The notes under the pieces: generated by a model
What the model was told of the DNA's origin: nothing
Seen by the model: the letters and a program-made list of their open reading frames with translations, nothing else
Database searches by the model: none
Made by a program: the position numbers and the translations under genes
Shown here: positions 6,628-6,758 of the stretch, piece by piece
How the letters are laid out: every line of letters starts with the position of its first letter
Numbering within the stretch: position 1 is the first letter of the stretch
Origin: Rhizobium sp. Q54
GTDB lineage: Bacteria; Bacteroidota; Bacteroidia; Flavobacteriales; Flavobacteriaceae
Reading direction: 5' to 3'
NCBI GenBank assembly: GCA_943324395.2
Contig: CALPLL020000099.1
Coordinates: 1 to 6,758, forward strand
DNA length: 6,758 bases

Positions 6628-6758
6628 CTATAAACTTCCTTTTACGAATTGGTATTTCAAAACGTTATATAATTTATCAGAAAATATGGTTTTTCCAATA
6701 GATGGTTTTGAATGCGTAAAGATAGGGGGTTCCAAATTATATTCTTTTGCTTTTTGAG
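6628..6758 (-). CDS. 3' end of a gene, possibly an SDR/epimerase-like protein (partial)
   Basis: The reading frame is open on the minus strand from the right edge to the TAG at 6630-6628, giving the last 42 residues of a larger protein. The visible part includes YNLEPPIFTHSKPSIGKTIF followed by SDKLYNVLKYQFVKGSL. It has the balanced composition of real protein, and the other two minus frames hit stops within this stretch. The ending GKTIFSDKLYNVLKYQF resembles the C-terminus of extended/atypical short-chain dehydrogenases of the YeeZ type (pattern GKxIxNxKLxxxLxYxF), but this rests on memory of the pattern and a short fragment. It lies in the same frame as the EamA gene with no intergenic base, so the two are surely cotranscribed. 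Confidence 0.6.
   Translation of the reverse strand, partial: QKAKEYNLEPPIFTHSKPSIGKTIFSDKLYNVLKYQFVKGSL

Noticed and set aside
6497..6757. 86-codon plus-strand frame at the right edge
   Set aside because: Mostly antisense to the EamA gene and to the partial upstream gene, whose minus-strand frame looks much more like real protein.

Overview
The window looks like an ordinary chromosomal stretch from a Bacteroidota bacterium, most likely a Flavobacterium or close relative. The DNA is AT-rich, and intergenic regions contain Bacteroidota-type promoter boxes (TAnnTTTG, some with an upstream TTG) with no clear Shine-Dalgarno sequences. The proteins also resemble Flavobacteriia versions of their families. 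The genus is an inference from overall character, not from a marker gene.

Left part (1-2678, all minus strand). A compact ferrous-iron uptake operon reads right to left: feoA (2623-2375), feoB (2385-286, overlapping feoA by 11 bp) and a 40-codon Cys-rich membrane peptide of the FeoB-associated type (279-157). A good promoter (TTG-N18-TACTTTTG) lies upstream of feoA, and a perfect 9-bp direct repeat with an 11-bp period sits over the expected transcription start, a plausible iron-responsive operator. After the operon the window ends in the first 27 codons of a umuC-type Y-family DNA polymerase gene (82-1), with no umuD in front of it.

Middle (2749-5642). A membrane-anchored SCO1/SenC copper chaperone (minus) and a secreted M13 neprilysin-like zinc metalloprotease (plus) diverge from a 164-bp intergenic region with candidate promoters in both directions. 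A strong hairpin plus T-tract terminator follows the protease and also lies directly against the stop codon of the convergent gene.

Right part (5701-6758, minus strand). A ten-helix EamA/DMT-family transporter is preceded, with no spacer, by the 3' end of another gene whose last 42 codons resemble the C-terminus of an SDR/epimerase-like protein. The two genes are in the same frame and separated only by a TAG. The transporter has no usable ATG and appears to start with the TTG right after that TAG.

No stretch longer than 300 bases lacks a gene. I see no tRNA, rRNA, CRISPR, insertion sequence, prophage or attachment site. I do not see an undescribed system here; the points most worth checking are the feo operator, the short peptide after feoB, and the two non-ATG starts.
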